In this document: one piece after another, positions 33,790-48,004 of the stretch
How the letters are laid out: each line of letters starts with the position of its first letter
Position numbering within the stretch: position 1 is the first letter of the stretch
Origin: Heliocidaris tuberculata
Lineage: Eukaryota; Echinodermata; Echinoidea; Camarodonta; Echinometridae
DNA: 64,000 nt
Reading direction: 5' to 3'
Assembly: GCA_025618425.1 (NCBI GenBank)
Contig: CM046836.1
Location: forward strand, 13,028,074-13,092,073
Position numbers and translations under genes: made by a program
Notes under the pieces: generated by a model
What the model was told of the DNA's origin: nothing
Database searches by the model: none
Seen by the model: the letters and a program-made list of their open reading frames with translations, nothing else

Positions 33790-34320
33790 TGAACAGTTAA
33801 AGCTCATGTACAGCATTGGTAGCAAACAGGAAATTGGAGAGAAACATGTTGAATATAGTCTCATGTTGTTCTCCTTGTATCAAAAGATGTATGTAAGAGA
33901 TCATTTGGTATTCCATCTATGATTTCTGGTGAATTTCAAAGTAAATATCTGTAAGGAATGCTCGATTACTGACATTATGCTAGGACCCTTCCACCCCGAC
34001 GGCTCCCCGCACAGCAATCTTGGGGCTTTGCATAGAGACTGCATGCGTATCACTGTATGTAGCTACTCATTGGTTTTACACGTGTGTGTACAGTGTATAG
34101 CACATGCTGCCTTTTGGGGGATTTTACGTGCCTGTCCCGGCACATAAATTAGTTTTTGCCTCTTATTTGTTTAATAATTAAACTTTATTTAGGCGAAATC
34201 TTCAGAGTGTCTTAGTATTGCTAGTATCTTGCTATTTATCAACAAAAAGTGAAGAAATCTGACGAACAGTTTCTGAGGGCTTACCAAAACTCTACATGAC
34301 CTTTAAAGAGTGCGATTCCC
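33790..34320 (+). repeat. Displaced copy of peptide-unit 3' flank
   Basis: It matches 24,960-25,490 in block order but has no recognisable peptide exon beside it. It may be the stranded end of a further duplication unit or an interspersed repeat. Confidence 0.6.
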
Positions 34321-34434
34321 ATACATGCCACATCGATTGAAATGGCTTGATGGTTTTATATTTTACCCGACTGCTAAGGAAACATGTTTATGCTTGTAAG
34401 TAACTAACCAGGGGACCGACGGCTTTAAGTCCTG

Positions 34435-34545
34435 TCCAAATTACCTGGTAATGAGGATTAATGCCTTACCAAAGGACACTAGTGTATCGAACCTGGGACC
34501 TCCCTGTTACCAGACCTGACTGCTCTACCACTGAAACTCCAAATT
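34435..34545 (-). mobile_element. tRNA-derived SINE head
   Basis: On the minus strand it reads AGTGGTAGAGCAGTCAGG (A-box-like), then GGTCCCAGGTTCGATACACT (B-box-like), then CACTAGTGTCCTTTGGTAAG and CATTAATCCTCATTACC, the same body as the other SINE copies. Confidence 0.7.
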
Positions 34546-35093
34546 AAGTAAAAAAAAAAAAAAAAAACCAAACAAGGTCTTGTTTCTTCGTATTTGCATT
34601 ATCGGTTTGAAATAAAACTTGCTCCTTATATACTACTGTGTTATGAAATAATAAGATAAGTCTTTTAAAACATCCAGAAGCCTTAAGTTTTGAAAAATAA
34701 TCTAATAACTTAAACTTTTACAATCTGTACGCAGAGTGCACACAGTGCAGCAAACTACCTTCTATTGGGTAGGAAACTGAATGTCAGTGTGCGATCATTT
34801 ATGCATGTTATACTGCTTTCTGATTGGTCAGTTCCCTGACAAGGCCATTGTTTTATGGACGTAATTTGTTCTGGAAAACCAAACTGAAATGGAGGTTACA
34901 ATGTTCTAAAACTAATTTCTTATGGCCAGATCTTTTTGGATGTGCCCATGTGTTTAGCTGCAACTTGAAATGAGTACATCAATTCGAATAAAAAAAGGGA
35001 ACCAAACTCTGCAATCGGCAATTTGCTAAAACAATTTGAGATTTGCCAACAGGGATTTTGAATGTGGGTTGTAGCGACCCCCATAGGCGCCGG

Positions 35094-35215
35094 AAGTGGG
35101 TGGGGGGGGGGGGGAGCAGGGGGGGGGCGGTCGCCCCCCAAACGAAAAAGTGGGGGGGGGGGGGGTGGGCAAAATGCATTTTCGCCCCCCCCCAAAGCCC
35201 CCCCCCCCCCATAAA
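35094..35215. repeat. G-run/C-run inverted tract
   Basis: Long G runs at 35,100-35,167 face C runs at 35,185-35,209. It could form a G/C hairpin or G-quadruplexes, and is also prone to assembly error. Confidence 0.75.
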
Positions 35216-35663
35216 AAAAAAAAATCAGTAGTAAGGAGTAAAATTGGAGGGGGAACCAAAAAGAAAATAAACAAAAATAAAACCTGAATTGAATCACATC
35301 GCAAATGTTATTCCATTCAAATAAAAGAAGAGTATACAGGAATTAAATTTCATTTTTCGTATTCATGGAGATCACTGAAGACAGATAAAGCATTCAAACT
35401 TTTAACTTTAACGTAGTGGAGGTTTTGTATTAGACGTGTTTAATAGCGAAATATTCTGAAAGGTGTGCACGTGCGTCTGTATTGTTGTGAGAGGGTGGGA
35501 AAGTGTGTGTGTTTTTTTAGGGGTGAGAAGACATGAGCCCTTGAAAGGTGAGCCCCCTTGAATGTTTGCCCCCTCCCCCCATCCCAAACTGCTTCTGGCG
35601 CGCCTGGCGACCCCTACCCCCTTCAAAGCGACGCCCCGGCATGATCCATTACAGCAAGTATTT

Positions 35664-35776
35664 CTAGACAGTCAGAGGTATCTCAGTATGTTGCATCAAA
35701 GATGGCCGTGTTATATGACGAAGAAGTACGCTGAAGTAGGCTGTCGCTAGACTCGTGGTGTGGCTACTGCAACCGT
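35664..35776 (-). CDS. C16orf89-like: C16orf89-like terminal exon
   Basis: The acceptor CTCTTTGTTTTCACAG has a strong pyrimidine tract. The exon begins by completing Asp and reads GCSSHTTSLATAYFSVLLRH, ending PLTV before TAG at 35,666-35,664. DGCSSH is the family's C-terminal hallmark. No clear poly(A) signal was fixed downstream. Confidence 0.82.
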
Positions 35777-38226
35777 CTGTGAAAACAAAGAGAAAGAGGG
35801 AGGGGAAGGGAGAGATTTAGATAGAAAGAGAAAAAGATAGAGAGAGATAGGGGAGGAGAGAGAGAGGAGAAGGGGGAGGAGTGAAGGAGAGAAAGAGGGA
35901 GAGAGGGGAGGGAGGGGTGAATGAGAGGAAGAGAGAGAGAGAGAGAGAGAGAGATTAATGAACAGAGTAGCGTTTATGATGTCCTTATTTCCACATTTAT
36001 TCCTCTGTCCTTTCCCAGCACCTGCCCCCCCCCCCTCTCTCTCTCCCTCTCTCTCCCTCCCTCCCATACTTTCTATTTCTCTTCATTTTCTCTCTCTCTT
36101 AGAAATAATAATCACATACTAATAAATTGATTATTTTGCTTCTAATTTGAATGAAATCACATTTCCATCTTTGAAAGCGAGATAAGAACGCCATGATTAC
36201 TGTGCAATAATTCGTGATAGGATTTACCTTTCAGAAGCAATTCTCGGCGTTTCTCAAGCTGATGGGCATTTGGTGTGCCATCTGCTGTTGAGGAAAAGAA
36301 TTCAGAAATACTTAAATGTAAATCGATATTGACATGATTTGAGGACCTAAAATTTACTTTCGGAATAAATTAATAATAATAATGTGCAATAATTCGTGAT
36401 AGGATTTACCTTTCAGAAATAATTCTCGGCGTTTCTCAAGCTGATGGGCATTTGGTGTGCCATCTGCTGTTGAGGAAAAGAATTCAGATATACTTAAATG
36501 TAAATTGATATTGACATGGCATTTGAGGACCTAAAATTTACTTTCGGAACCCTATAGGAATGCAGTAAAGCAGGCTTTATATTGCAGAAGTCATGGAAGG
36601 TAAAACTTATTCGTAATGATATGAATTTATTGATAAATAAATTGTTTGACCGCATTCTACTATGTAACTAACCACACCAACATTGCTTTCTATAGCATGC
36701 TCCTCGGTTTTAGTCAGTTATTCATTTAATGATTCTTTTTTTTTTTTCATTATTTGTTGGCTTCTTAATACCCTCATCTTTGTTTAATGTACAAACGTTT
36801 TGCATCGTCACAGAACTGATATGTATCATGTATGCTTATATTAAAACAGATATTAAAAATGTGTTGCATAATTGTCTGGTAATGTTTATCCGTGCTTTAT
36901 TTAACTTCGCTAATGACAAATAAAACAAATCTTGATTAGTCGCAAGAAAACTTGATATTGCTATAAACTCTTTTTTATCGATCCTTCAGGAAGTTTTTTA
37001 AAGCACTTCATCATCCTCAAGTTATTGTTTGGATCAGAAAAAATAGTGGGGGGAAAAACAATGAACACTTGTTAAAACCGTACGGTGGGGGCGCTGTAGA
37101 TTAGATGGTTAGGGCTGGCTTTGAGGTATAAATCAGGCTATTGAAACCATAAGCATAGACATCAAATATGAAGAAGACGACGAAGAGGACGACGAATAAG
37201 ACGACAAAGAAGTAGAAAAAGAAGGACAAGAGTAGGAGTATACTGTTTGAAAAGATATTAAGAAGAAAAACAGAAAATCCCCCTCTATTAGGAGGAGGAG
37301 GAGATAAAGAAGAAGAAGAAGAATGAGGAGGAGAAGAAAGAAAAGCATTTGAAGTAGAGGAAGAGAAGGGGAATAGAAGAAAAGAACGGAATGAAGAAAG
37401 AAAATCATACTTCAAGGAAGAGAAGAAGAAGAAAAAGAAGAATTAGAAGAAGAACACCAACAAGAACAAGAAGAAGAAAAAAAGAAGAAAAAGAAGAAAG
37501 AAGGGGGGAAAAAGGAGAAGCAGAAGAAAGAGAAAGTGAATAATTAAATATACAGAATAAGAGAGAAGAAGTAGAAGAAATATTTCATATATATCTCCAA
37601 GATTAGGATACATCGGCTACTTGTTCTGTGTTTGTCATAGCTAAACAATTTCTGACTATGCTACCCACCTCCTGCTTTTCGATCACGTGATTTAGCCTTT
37701 TTATGGTAGCATCCGTCTGCTTGCTGCCAGCTCAGTATTCTCTCTGCCCAATCCATTCGAAAGAAATCGACATAATTGAGAAGACCGCAGAGCACCGCTA
37801 GAAAGTTAAGACATGGTGAAAACATATGATAGGAACTGGAATTATCTATATAAATGTGTTTACGTCATGTTTTATCTGTACCACGAGTAAAAATGACCGT
37901 CTAAGATCTCCGGCGATATCTGCCCCGCATGTCTACTTTCGTCAGAAATTTAGGGTTAGGGTTAGGGGCTACAATTGGATTTTGAATATGTATGGTTAGG
38001 GTTAGGTTGAAAACTGAAGTAAGGAATGCGACTACTGAAGGAATTCAACAAATTTATTCGTCTTAGCAGGGAAGGGCTAACGCCGGTGACACGGCAGATA
38101 TAGTTCCCCTCGCGGATTTGTTACTGTCACCAAATCTACAAGGCGAAACAGGTGCTTTTATATATAAAAGATAAAATGAAATATATAGATAAACAAATAA
38201 ATGAATGATAATAATGATAACAATGA

Positions 38227-38288
<62 letters not shown>

Positions 38289-41200
38289 ATAATAATAATA
38301 ATAACGGTAATAACAATGATGATAATAAAAAATAATAACACGTTGATATTCATATTGCGCACAACGTGAATACTTCAATATGCTTTATAATACAGTAATT
38401 ATTATTTATTTTTACCCCTGGCAATTCGATTTCAAGCCTGCACACAAGTCAATTTCCACTCCTTAGGCTTAGGGAGCATTCCTACCATTTTGCACCGTTT
38501 ACATGAGCTGCATGTAGGCCAATGGCAAAAACAGTCACACTGGCTTTCGGCAATCCTCAAAGGTACCCATTCTCCCCTTTGTAAGAGGCAATGTAGATTA
38601 ATGTCCTGCCAAAAGACGTTAGTGCCGCAGCAGGACTCGAACCGCGAACCATGTGATCCACAGTCCCGTGACTATCCACTGGACCACGACACCTACTAAA
38701 TCATCACCATCACTAAAAATGGACCCAAGCAAGTATTGGAAACAATTGTACATTGCTTCGTTTATAACCTTTAGTATTCTTTGATCATTTTAATCTTTAT
38801 TTATTTATCTATTTATTTCGTTTTATTTGAACATGATAGCCCCGTCAGTAATCATGCACAGTAGTATTTTCCAGGGGGCCCTGTATACAAATACAGGATA
38901 ACAAGGTTGATAACTTTAGGTTGTTACTATTATGTCTGCGGTGTAGAATTGGTCTATATAATTATGTCCAAATGTGTTACACTGTGACAGTGTCTCTGAT
39001 GGCTTTTTTTTTTCATGATGAATAAGATCAGTAATCAATAATGAAAAAATTAAAAAAATAAATATAGTGTTTTTAAGACAAAACAAAACCATTCATACAC
39101 AGAGTTTGGCCAACTTGGTTTCACTTGGGCACAGCATAGCATATTTTTCTTTGTTGCATGCTTGCCTAACAAAGCAACATGCGCCATTTTGCTACCTTCT
39201 AGAGCCGGATTTGCCGAACTCTGTGTGATAGGTGGCTCCGGGTTTGGTCATCTAAGTTGCGGTGCGACATTTGCTCCGGCCACATTTTCCGTCGTTTCGT
39301 CAAGGATGTAGGTTAAAAATCACAGTAGAAATGGTCTGGCTATGGCTCTTCAAATGCCCTCATAATCGATATATGATGAGAAATAGCTGAAGTGTTCTGG
39401 CCGAACATACATGCCGCATGTGTGTGCAGTCCCATATACCCACTTCTGTGCGCAGTGAATGTGCTCTTCACTGAGCAAAGTTGGGTGAAGTTCTTATCAT
39501 TTTGATGATTTCAAAACTTCACAGTATACTGTAGACATGATCACCCTTTCCCGATTGCTTGAGACAGTTTTTTTCAAAATATAATCCCATAACCAGAACT
39601 CAACTTTATCTTTAAGGTTGGGGTTACGATGTTAGTTTATAGGGCTAGTGTAGTCTTCTAAGAGTCTCCTGAAAGCCCATCTGTTTCAGTCACCTTAATT
39701 AAACTAATTTCATAATCACGATAATACTGTAATAACATAGTGCATGAAGATATTAAAAGTATTTTCCTTATCGTAGAATCTTGTCCTATTACAATGATGT
39801 TTTCTCTTTTTATGTAGTACAATGTTAAAATAAGATACTTTTCATTTTTTACCGACTTAAATTAAATTCAATCTCGTTATAGGCCTTACCTTTCTATATA
39901 TTTTGTAAATTCTTATGTATCCTTACTAAGATTTTATTATATTTCGTTAATCACTTTGCTATGTATACTATTGTAATTATTTCATAGAAATCAGTTATAT
40001 ATACAATTGTAGTTATTTCATATAATCTTACTTAATAATGTTTTGTTATACTATGTTAAGCGCATAGAGACTTATGCGCTATATAAGAAACTGTTATTAT
40101 TTTTATTATCATCATTATTATTATTAGGGTATGGGTTAGGTATTGTATAGGGACCAGGGTTGCAGCGAGGTCTTCAGACTGACTGCGAATCAATTTCGCT
40201 GGAGCATGTTTGGTAACAGTACAATATCCGCAAAGGGACTAACTCTACCGAGACACCTGCTCGGTACTGTGGCACCTTAGCCATTGGATTCAATCGTTTT
40301 TTTTTTTTTTTTTTTTGTTTTTTTTTCTTTGCATACCTTGCTCTATGAAGATATCTCGATCACGAAGGGGAAAATCAAGCGTACTGATAGTTTTCGCTTC
40401 TCGGTAAATGTCCTTGCAATAGCCGTCGAGGATGGAATCTACCGTTGGCTGCTGCTGCACATCTGGGGGCGCCATTTCCGATAACTTTGCATTCAACCGG
40501 TGTGTGCATCCCATCTGGGTTAGAAAAGAAATGAAATATAAAATATATGTATATGTGAGAAATTAATTTTATAAAATAATGATTTGCATAGCTACACATT
40601 CATTGTTCCTCCTTACTGTCTTCTTTTTGTGGAAATAACTGCAGAGGTTGCAAATAATGTTTCCGCCAGGAATCGAACCCGGGTCTGTAGCCGTGTACGC
40701 CAAATGCCTTAGACCCCGGAGGCGGCTTGGAGTGGTATTCCGCTATCACCGACAGACAGCCCTTACTACCCCTTAGCAGTTGATTTATTTCTTTTCTTTG
40801 AGGGACATGGGGTATTGAACAATTAAAAACCCTCATGCCTAGCTAGATCCTTGACGGATCCGTGTATTAAAATGAATTATTTACAATATGTGAGAAAATG
40901 TTGTTCTAATACTTAAGCATTGGCAACTCTCGTGGATAAAATGTGTTAATTGGAAAGAATAAAAAAATTGCCCAGCTACAAAGTTATTGTTCCTCTGTAC
41001 TGCCTTCATTTTGGAGGAAATAACTGCATAGGTTGCAGAGAAAACTGATATGGAAGATAGAGAGAGAGAGAGAGAGAGAGTGAGAGGAAGGAGAGGGAAA
41101 GAAAGGAAAAGAGAAAATGAAGATGGAAGGGAGGAGGGGAATACAAGCGAAAATGGAAGGAGAGTGAGACTGAGAGGCAGTGGGAGAGAGACGTGGTGAT

Positions 41201-43444
41201 AGAAAAGACAATGAAGAAGAAATGGAGAAGAAGAAGAAGAAGAAGAAGAAGAAGAGAGAGAGGGGGGGGGGGGGGGTGGGGGGGGGGGGGGAGTACTGAC
41301 CTGACATAATAATCTTCTATTCAATAATGGAAAGTCATGTCACCTTGGACACTATATGATGATGATTTTGCCCCAAAAGACCTAATAATCCGATCGCTCC
41401 AGTTAATCTCGTCTCCCTTTGCGACTCAATCACGTCATCCACGAACCGGATGATAAAATCGGACAGCAATGATTACGATGGCGCCTACCCAACCTCGGAT
41501 AATATTATTATGACAAGTTCATTTCTCGGAGATGAGGATGAACTTCATAAGCTGTTCTCCTCTCCAAAAGTAATAAATACTGGCAACGTCAACACGGAGG
41601 AGAGCTCAGGAGGAAGAACGCCTCGATCGATACATTTAGAATCTTTGCGATGTTTGCTCCGATCAGGATTAGATCTAAACCTGTCTATCAACTTGTCAAT
41701 GAAATTTTAAAATGAAAGCATATATGGAAAACATAATGTAAAAAGAATATTTCTCTCGTGCTGTATATTTCAAGGGTTAACATAGTGTAAAAGGAATATT
41801 TCTTATATACCTTTTGCTGTATATTGCAAGGGTAGACAGTAGTGGCTGTTTATCTGAAACGATTTGAAATATTATAAACAAAACAAAAAGACAAACAAAC
41901 AAACAAAACAAAAAACTGTGGCGGTGCTGCAGTAATCATAGAGAAAGATATATCGATAGAGAGAGGGGGTAGAAAAAACTGCTAGATAGCAACAGATCCA
42001 TACAAAGATGTAGAGAGAACGAGAGACAAAGAGAGGAAGCGTCACACAGAGAGAGGGGGAGAGAGAGAGAGAAAGAGAGAAGAAGAAGAAGAAGAAGAAG
42101 AAGAAGAAGAAGAAGAAGATCGAAGAAGAAGAAGAAGAAGAAAAAGAAGAAGAAGAAGAAGAAGAAGAAGAAGAAGAAGAAGAAGAAGAAGAAGAAGAAG
42201 AAGAAGAAGAAGAAGAAGAAGAAGAAGAAAGGGGAGTGGGGAGAGACTCCCCCGTGACACCAGTTGCCCCTTAAACTCCTGTACCCCAGCTACGACATAG
42301 TATGTATAAGCGACTTCTGAAATGATCGTTGGATATGGAACGAGATTCACTCATTTAAGTCTCTTTCAAATCCTGGCTCTAAAATAGATCACCGTATTTA
42401 ATTTCCAACCCTTGGTGTTATCTTTTCGCCTCTGTATCTTCATAAATAGGCTGTCCAAACAGAATTTATAATACTTTATCAATATATAAAGTCACCACTG
42501 ATGATTCAATCAGTGACCACTCTACCGTAAACACACGGTAAGAAATAGAAAATGGAGAAATTGGCAAACTGAAAGAAGAAAAACAGAAAGAAATAAGAGA
42601 AGTTGAAGGAGTACAAGAACAAGAATGAGAAGAAAAATTAGAAAGAAGAATGCGAAGAGAAAAATGATGAAGCTGTAGGAAGCTGTAAGAAAATGCTTCC
42701 AGAACTGATGTTTCTGAAATTCTGGAAGTGATGAAGTGATTAAGAAAAAGAAGATTAAGAAAAAGAAGAAAAAGAAGAAGGAGAAGAGGACAACAACAGC
42801 AAAAACACAAATACAAAGGAAAAGAAGACAAATGATAGCAAAGAAAACAAGAAGATTGAGATGATATTTCTCGCGTGAACGTGGTGAAGATGATTTTTCT
42901 GCTTCGCTGGTGTCCGCTTACGAAAGCTGGCCCGCAATCGAATCAATTATACGCTCGCTCAATTACGCAATGGCGCATCCTCTCAGATTTCACCTTATTC
43001 GATGCAAATTTCAAAGGGCCCTTGAATTTGGCAATTAATGCTCCAGGTTTCCACGTACTCAATCGTCCCATTTGTGGAATATATCTCTCACCGAGAACAT
43101 TGTGAATTTCTTGTAAGGAGAAAGATATGTTACGAGCAACTGAAAAAAAAGAATAACGCTAAAACATACCTATGTCAAGAACAGCCAATATCCTCGACAC
43201 GTAGTAAAGATATATTCCAAAGCGCTAGTGAATGTATGACATGTATGAGAACTGTCTACCTGACCATTAGGCTTTAAGTGAATATATACAAATACATACA
43301 TGTACATAATTATAAGTTAATTCAAGCATTATCTATCTATTTGAGTGTAATAATAATAATAATAGCAGTAGTAGTAGTAGTGATAATAATAATAATAATG
43401 ATAATAATGATAATAATGATAATAATAATAATAATAATAACAAC

Positions 43445-43485
<41 letters not shown>

Positions 43486-43524
43486 TGATGATGATGATGA
43501 TAATAATGATGATGGTAATAATAA

Positions 43525-43556
<32 letters not shown>

Positions 43557-45805
43557 ATACTACTACTACTACTAATAATAATAATAATAATAATAGTAAG
43601 ATGTATTTAAAAAATAATAATTTTAGATAGCTTTATGGATTAAATTTTGGGAGCCACCTTAAACTGTGATGAATGTTTTTTTTTGTGGAACAAAAGGAAT
43701 ATGAAAATAATTTTTATGTGTGACTTGAAATGTAAACAATCAAAAACTATAAAGCCCTTATCTATCAATTATTACAAATCTTTGTTGTTAAGTGATATTT
43801 TCTCATGACGATATTAACTTTATGCATTAGGCCAAGAAAAAATAATTTCTAGTTTGTCGTTCCCCTTCTTTCCTTTTTTCGGCCCACCTCATTTTTTCCC
43901 CCTTGTTATTTGAGGACATGTAGATAAAGAGATAACTTTTGGGGGAGCCTCTTTAAGTGCATGTACAAATAAAATCATAACAATAAAATTCATGCTAAAA
44001 ATTGACCCAATGGCATTTTTATGTACAAACAAATGTCCACTATCAATAACATGTATCTCCCATCCTCCTGACGAGAAACTAGAAATCAATTTTACTTGGC
44101 CTTACACCTCTGGGTTTTTTTCGGTATCCCCCCTCCTCCTGACGAGAAACTAGAAATCAATTTTACTTGGCCTTACACCTCTGTTTTTTGTTATGTTGTT
44201 GTTGTTGTTTTTGTTGTTGTTTTTTTTTGGGGGGGGGGGGGGTTGTGTGTGTGTTTTTCCTTTCTTACCTTGATGCCGATCATGAGGTAGAGGGCTTGGT
44301 GAGTTAGGGTGTATCTATGGCAACGCTGAAAAAGTCTTTCGACGCAACTATCATCCAACACACAGCGTGTAGTAGGAGCATCGGAGGACCTGAGGCAAGA
44401 AATGGAAGAAGTCAGAAGAAATATATTGTTCGGTTTCTGAGGAAAACATGGAAGAATAGGCGACACTCCATACCTCATTTTGACGGATGTTTTTAGGTTT
44501 TTGATTTTGATGCGTGATGAAGTAGCTAATAGTTGAGATGAATGACGGAAATGAGAAGAAAAGAGAAATATTAGAAAAGGATGAAAACAAGAAGATGAAG
44601 TAGGAGAAAGAAAGGACAACAGGAAGGCTAAGAGGAGAAGGCGGAGAAAAAAAAAGTAGGAGAGGTAGATGATGAAGAAGAACAAAAAAGAGAAGAAGAA
44701 AAAGATGAAGAAGAAGAAGAAGAAGAAGAAGAAGAAGAAGAAGAAGAAGAAGAAGAAGAAGAAGAAGAAGAAGGAGAAGGAGAAGCAGGAAGGGAGGAGG
44801 AGAAGAAGAAGACGGAGGAGGAGAAAATGAGGAAAATGATATTGTATTGACGGCAGGAATTTAAAAAAACCCTGAAAATTAACAAAACATAATTATAATA
44901 ATAATAGTGGGCTCTTGTATAGCGCACATCTCTGTCAGACTTGACACATGGCGCTCCACAATTATTACCCTGGCTTTAGCATGGCTGCTCTTGAGCGCTC
45001 TAGCATTTCAAGGAATTAATTCCTGCCAGGTACCCAATTACCTTACAACATATTCGAATTGCTAAATTATTTCAAATAAGTTTCCATACAAATTTGCATC
45101 CAACATGTAACTTTTCATCGGAAAAGTTTCGCAATTTATGAAAAAATTCAGAGTCGCCAATTTGTAGGGGATAAGCTGACTAATAGACATGTTATAAAAA
45201 CTTCTGCCCCTGATGAGTTGAAAGTGAAAGGGAGAAAACAAATAGAAATAACCAAGATAGTTTTCCATTGTTGCAAAAAGTAAGAAAAGAAGGGGTATTT
45301 CTAGAAAGCAATGAGAATGAATATTCTCAATAATTCGGCTTTATCATCAATCTCGCGAGGTCACGTATAATAAGGTCTGCGCTATATAGTTGCGACCGGA
45401 AATTTATGAACCCGAGTACGCTATCGTCATATACGATACCGTCGTTTTACAACAGAAATGTCTTTTGTGGACGAAATCCTTTCACGAAGATGTTTTAAAC
45501 TTAATTAGTGTCTCTGTGTAAAAATATATAGAGATGTATGTTTACATCTATAAAGTTTTTCACATAACACAACTGATGTACCCCTTATAATTCCTGCTAT
45601 GTAATTTGATATGTTTTTAATGCAACCAATATGTTCACTGTGAATTTCTTTTGAGTTTTTATACAAGAGACAATAAATACTATCTTATCTTATCTTAACT
45701 TTTTCGTTAATTTGGGAAAATATATTTGCCTCTAAACAGCCAAGCATATCGAATATGAATAAGTGTACTCGCAGCATCGTCTTATCTCCTCATCCCCTCC
45801 TTCTC

Positions 45806-45840
<35 letters not shown>

Positions 45841-47083
45841 CATGTCTGTCTGTCTGACTGTCTGTCTTTGTTATCTTTTCCCCCTTCTCCTTCTCTCCTC
45901 AAACTATCTCTATCCCCCCTCTCTCTCCTTCTCCCTCGTTCACTCACTCTCTCCCATCCTATATCACAATCTAATGAGACGATTGGCATGATTAGCATCA
46001 CACGTTTCCACACCCGCTCATGATCATAAACCGATAATATCTTCATAATAACTCCCGAGGTGAAAAGCTACGCTTATTGCGACATTGCGTAAACATCATA
46101 ACTTCTTTGGTAATGAAATCATTCTTTTACCTAGATATATTGTCAGAGTACGGTATGCAATGTATACGACGTAATTGAATATGATTAGAAGCCTCGTCTG
46201 CTCTCTCGAAAGCGTACCGAGTGAGGGGCAGCAATTTCCCGACAAATTTTTCTTTTCATAAAATGAAAACGAAAGGTGTTCAGTCAGTGTTGATGATGGA
46301 GGGCGGGGAGGGGGGGGGGGGGGGTAAAGTGATTAGGAATAATACATTAAACATTTACAGGCCCATGTAACATGATTATAAAAATGATAACATCACATTT
46401 TTTATAGTTACTGTAGGGGCTAGTGCCCCCACCCCATGAATCTGCAACATTGAAGCCTACCTTTTGCCGTGAAGAAGCTGCGAAAGGCAGTGGTCGGAGA
46501 TGCTCTCATTAAAGAAAGGTGGTTCACACCTGACGTCCACCTCATCCACACCCCCTAGCAAAATGGGCTTCGAAAAGGACCTCGGCGACCTCCCCCAATC
46601 CAGGGTGAGGTATAGAACAGCACCTACCTCTGTGGTTTGGGGTAATGAGCGAGTCAGCTTTTTTTCAAGCAACGTAATTTTTGACAATTTTGACGCTTGT
46701 AGGGACTTATTTATTCATTCCATTCATTTTATTCATTTCACTTTCATAAATCAGAGCGCTGAAAAGGTAAAAATATTTAAACGTTTAAAAAGTTAATGGA
46801 ACTATTTTACGATATCCATTAAGGTGAATTATATTTTAAAAATAAAATCTATCTCGAATGAATGCAATAAAATATGAGAAAATTTCAATCAAAATGGCTA
46901 TCGGTAACTATAAGATATTTACATCTTTTGCTTCTCTTGGTACCTCTATGTACATACATAAAACTTAGGACATTCAGTAAATATCTCTTCGGCAAAGTAT
47001 TTTACCGGTAAACTATTGGTATTTTACCGGTGTTTGTTGTTCTTTATCAGCTGGCCGTTCATTACACTCTGAAAAATATAAAT

Positions 47084-47163
<80 letters not shown>

Positions 47164-47193
47164 TACTACTAATATCTGCTACTACTTCTCTAG

Positions 47194-47253
<60 letters not shown>

Positions 47254-47591
47254 AACAACTACAACTACATCTTTGTGCAAACAATAATAGTAGTAATAAT
47301 AATAATCATAATAATAATGATTATAATAATAATTATTGTTCATTTCTCACCTTTGAAGTATATGAAATTGTCTCGTGTGTGGGGTAAAGCAATATCCATG
47401 ATTTTCATGCCTTTTTGTAGGAGTCTGTTGATGGTTATGGCCATCTCCGAGTCCTTTTGTTCAGTCTGGGCAAGAGTTGCAGTCAGTTGGTCTAAACAAA
47501 AATATGAAAATTAGAGATGTTTCAATACCATTTTACTTTTTATAAAGACGTTCTAATAGTTTAGATATAAATAATAATAATAATAATAATG

Positions 47592-47628
<37 letters not shown>

Positions 47629-47658
47629 TAATAATGATAATAATAATAAATATAATAA

Positions 47659-47703
<45 letters not shown>

Positions 47704-47946
47704 TAACAATAATAAATAAGAATGCTAATAATAACAACAGTAATAGTAATAATAGTAATAATAGTAATAATAGTAATGATTGTAATAATGATATAATTAT
47801 AATAATGATAATGATAATAATACTATTTAAATGATACTACTGCTACTACTACTTCTACTACTACTACTACTACTACTACTAATAATAATAATAATAATAA
47901 TAATTATAATAATAATAATATTACTACTATTACTACTACTACTACA

Positions 47947-48004
<58 letters not shown>

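Larger units (their letters stand above)
36201..36549. repeat. C16orf89-like: 182-bp tandem duplication containing a coding exon
   Basis: 36,201-36,366 and 36,383-36,549 are about 97% alike by eye and include the 57-nt exon with both splice sites and flanking intron. The high identity of intron sequence indicates a recent duplication. Confidence 0.9.

Noticed and set aside
37950..38010. Telomere-like GGTTAGGGTTAGGG stretches
   Set aside because: Only two or three interrupted units; this motif is common by chance in such DNA.
40660..40725. tRNA gene on the minus strand
   Set aside because: A good T-arm and B-box, but the acceptor and anticodon arms do not pair properly and its flanks are repeated, so SINE or pseudogene is likelier.
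41450..41710. 86-codon plus-strand frame as a gene
   Set aside because: Composition is plausible but no family, splice structure or conserved neighbour supports it; listed only as uncertain.
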